NCBI GenBank assembly: GCA_964388175.1
Contig: CAYLYS010000087.1
Location: forward strand, 1-7,707
Direction of reading: 5' to 3'
Length of the DNA stretch: 7,707 bases
From: JAITWN01 sp964388175
GTDB taxonomy: Bacteria; Pseudomonadota; Gammaproteobacteria; SZUA-140
This document shows, in pieces, positions 5,814 through 7,707 of the stretch (its first letter is position 1; the number at the start of each line of letters is the position of its first letter). The notes under the pieces are model-generated. The model was not told the DNA's origin. It saw only the letters and a list, made by a program, of their open reading frames with translations, and did not search any database. The translations under genes were made by a program, and so were the position numbers.

Positions 5814-7707
5814 ATGATGAGAATGAAATCACGAATTCCGGCACTAGGCTGTCTTTTGGCAGCCGCTCTCCTCGGTGTTGACGGGAATCAGGCTTTGGCC
5901 GCTTTTCCACCGAGCATCAATAAACTGACCGATCTCAATACACGCCCCGCTATAGCCCCTCTGGTGCTGGACGGAAACCTTTATGGATTACACTGGTTAC
6001 CAAGCGAATCGACAGCCAGAGCTTATTCTTATGATGGGAATGAGATAGCGATATTGAGGACTACTGCTGTAGAAAGAGCAGTTGGAGGTAGTGGTACAAA
6101 TACGGTAGTCGGCAACCTAGTGCGTGCCAATGACAATTTCTATGGCGTTGGCATTCTTACCGTCCTCGGACAACTTTTCTATTCTTTCAACGAAAATGAT
6201 ACAGGGGGAAATACCCCGTTCACGACGATCAGTTCCTTTGTTTCGACAGGCGCAGTTGCTGCCGATAGCATCAGTGGAAAAGTTTATGCTGGCAGCACCA
6301 GCAAGATAGTTGAAATCACTCCTGCTATCGATGGCTCTGCCGCCGGCAGCACTGTAATCGATTTCTATACTTTCACTGATAATGAGGGTGGTCAGCCTGT
6401 CGCATTGCTAGTCGCAGGTGAATACCTCTACGGCCTGAACGCCGAGGGCGGCACCGTCGGCAAAGGTACTTTGTTCCGCCTCAGGACTGACGGCAGCGGC
6501 AACATCGAAATCCTACGCCAGTTCGATACCGAGGGTCAGCCTGGCGGCAATCTCTACGCCCGCTCGGCGCTGGCCATCGAAGGCGAATGGCTCTATGGCA
6601 CGCTGACCGACTGGGAAGTCGAGGATCGACACGGAGCTGTCTTTCGCATCCGACCGGAACAGCCGGATACCTTCGCCGTGTTGCACACCTTTACCGGCGC
6701 CGACGGCGACGGCAGCAAACCGGCGGGACCGCTGGCGGTCGCCACCGACGATGACGACGTCACCTGGGTATACGGCACCACTCTGCAGGGCGGCGCCAAC
6801 GACGCCGGCGCCCTGTGGCGTGTTTCCGCCGCCGAGGAAAGCGAGTACGCCGCCATTGATTCCTTTTCTACCGACAACCCCGTTCCTCTCGGCTTGAGTC
6901 ACGACAACAACGTAATATACGGCGCCACTCAGGGTAACAGCGCCGGATCAGGCGCGATGCTGTTCACACTGGTGGAAATCGTTCCCTTCGAGATCTTCAT
7001 TACGTCAAACACACGTAACCCCGATGAGGTGATTATCGAAGTTGACGGTCTAGGAGGAGACAGCCTGACGCTGAGCTGGCAGGTACAAGCTGCACCGGTA
7101 GGCACCGTCTGCACCGCAGGTTCCATTCCCCAGCATACCGGCTGGCACGACGCCCTAGGCTTCGAGTTGACCTCGATCGAGGGCGACGAGGACGGCAAGC
7201 TCGCGGGCAGCGGCACAACGGAAAACATCTCCGCCGGCCTCACCCCGGGCCTCAACACCTTCAGCCTGAGCTGCACCAACGGCGAGGAGACCCGTACCGC
7301 TGAAATCTCGATAACTGCGGTGGCGCAAAGCCCGATCAACGTTTCCCTGAACGGCATCCCGGTGAGCACCAGTCAGATCAACCTGAACTGGACGGTTGGT
7401 GGCGGCGTCGGAACTGCCGGTGGCACCTGCACCGCCAGTTCCGATCCGTCGGGCCTTTGGTCCGAGACTTTTGCCATCGGCAGCAAGAACAGCGAGCTGA
7501 TCAATCTGCCATCAGGGAGCACAGGCACACAGGCCTACAGCTTCACTCTGAGCTGCACACGCGCCGCGGACGGTTCCACCGATACTGAAACGGTAGAGTT
7601 CGAAATAATGCACCCCGATCCTGACCCGGAGCCCGATCCGGAGCCCGAACCGATCAACGCCAGCTCCGGCGGCGGCGCACTCTCCCCCGCGCTGCTGTTG
7701 CTGCTGA
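5814..7707 (+). CDS. Exported GloVer-type propeller protein with GlyGly-CTERM-like anchor (3' end beyond window)
   Basis: The frame is open to the window edge: 631 complete codons plus one base, lacking only the last residues. A signal peptide covers about 1-29 (MKSRIPALGCLLAAALLG, cleavage after QALA). Seven motifs of aromatic-Gly type (LYGL, FYGV, VYAG, LYGL, LYGT, VYGT, IYGA) have tyrosines at 57, 110, 158, 206, 261, 320 and 369. Later ones continue into GG...GTLFRL-like strings typical of GloVer (Gloeo/Verruco) tandem repeats, suggesting a seven-bladed propeller. Two sandwich-like domains follow, each with a cysteine pair (433/487 and 539/581) in similar CTA...W and F-S/T-LSC settings. 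Then come an acidic Pro linker (about 601-613) and SSGGGALSPALLLLL (617-631). That end fits a GlyGly-CTERM signal, which rhombosortase would process; the expected basic tail lies outside. AAGG at 5805-5808 serves ATG 5814 or 5817. Function and ligand are unknown. Confidence 0.82.
   Translation, partial: MMRMKSRIPALGCLLAAALLGVDGNQALAAFPPSINKLTDLNTRPAIAPLVLDGNLYGLHWLPSESTARAYSYDGNEIAILRTTAVERAVGGSGTNTVVGNLVRANDNFYGVGILTVLGQLFYSFNENDTGGNTPFTTISSFVSTGAVAADSISGKVYAGSTSKIVEITPAIDGSAAGSTVIDFYTFTDNEGGQPVALLVAGEYLYGLNAEGGTVGKGTLFRLRTDGSGNIEILRQFDTEGQPGGNLYARSALAIEGEWLYGTLTDWEVEDRHGAVFRIRPEQPDTFAVLHTFTGADGDGSKPAGPLAVATDDDDVTWVYGTTLQGGANDAGALWRVSAAEESEYAAIDSFSTDNPVPLGLSHDNNVIYGATQGNSAGSGAMLFTLVEIVPFEIFITSNTRNPDEVIIEVDGLGGDSLTLSWQVQAAPVGTVCTAGSIPQHTGWHDALGFELTSIEGDEDGKLAGSGTTENISAGLTPGLNTFSLSCTNGEETRTAEISITAVAQSPINVSLNGIPVSTSQINLNWTVGGGVGTAGGTCTASSDPSGLWSETFAIGSKNSELINLPSGSTGTQAYSFTLSCTRAADGSTDTETVEFEIMHPDPDPEPDPEPEPINASSGGGALSPALLLLL
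7614..7652 (+). repeat. Short Pro-Asp/Glu coding repeat before the sorting signal
   Basis: Thirteen codons encode alternating proline with aspartate or glutamate (PDPDPEPDPEPEP), based on imperfect repeats of a CCGGAGCCCGAT-like unit. It forms a stiff acidic spacer between the last sandwich-like domain and the GlyGly-CTERM-like segment. This is usual for proteins held away from a membrane or cell surface. Such repeats tend to vary in copy number. Confidence 0.7.

Noticed and set aside
5844..5855. Possible lipobox ALGC near the start of the propeller protein
   Set aside because: The cysteine is at residue 13, before the hydrophobic core; the core follows it and a normal cleavage site (QALA) comes later, so a standard signal peptide is more likely.

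Overview
The window carries a heme-acquisition (Has-type) locus on the + strand, followed by the start of a large secreted surface protein. The order is: FecI-type ECF sigma factor (hasI-like, 240-743), FecR-type membrane anti-sigma factor (hasS-like, about 798-1790), TonB-dependent hemophore/heme receptor with an N-terminal signalling domain (hasR, 1928-4591), HasA-type hemophore (4764-5735), a strong hairpin (5757-5785), then an open-ended CDS (5814 to the window edge). This order and the protein signatures match the Has cell-surface signalling system known from Serratia and Pseudomonas. The high GC content (about 65-70% in the regulatory genes), the STN-domain receptor, the type I secretion tail and the GlyGly-CTERM-like end point to a Gram-negative bacterium, most likely a high-GC gammaproteobacterium. 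I cannot name the genus.

Inferred working of the locus: under iron limitation Fur leaves the near-perfect Fur box at 147-165 and the sigma factor is made. The anti-sigma factor holds it until heme-loaded hemophore engages HasR, whose periplasmic STN domain signals to the C-terminal domain of the FecR-like protein. The freed sigma factor would then transcribe its targets. A bipartite 29-bp element (12 identical bases, 6 variable, 11 identical) occurs just upstream of both the anti-sigma gene and hasR. It is the best candidate for the sigma factor's own promoter.

Three points stand out. (1) The hemophore is 323 residues, against roughly 190-205 in classical HasA: a complete heme-binding domain with all heme-pocket residues (His33, Tyr101, His109) is followed by a roughly 100-residue tail resembling the C-terminal secretion domain of serralysin/RTX-type proteins. 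(2) No type I secretion genes (hasD/hasE type) follow the hemophore; a hairpin terminator and an unrelated gene come instead. (3) That gene encodes an exported protein with seven evenly spaced tyrosine-glycine blade motifs (GloVer-type propeller), two cysteine-paired sandwich-like domains, an acidic Pro linker and a GlyGly-CTERM-like sorting signal cut off by the window edge. The first part of this gene is clearly AT-richer than its surroundings.

Positions 1-146 hold no gene I can support. No RNA genes, insertion sequences or CRISPR arrays were seen.
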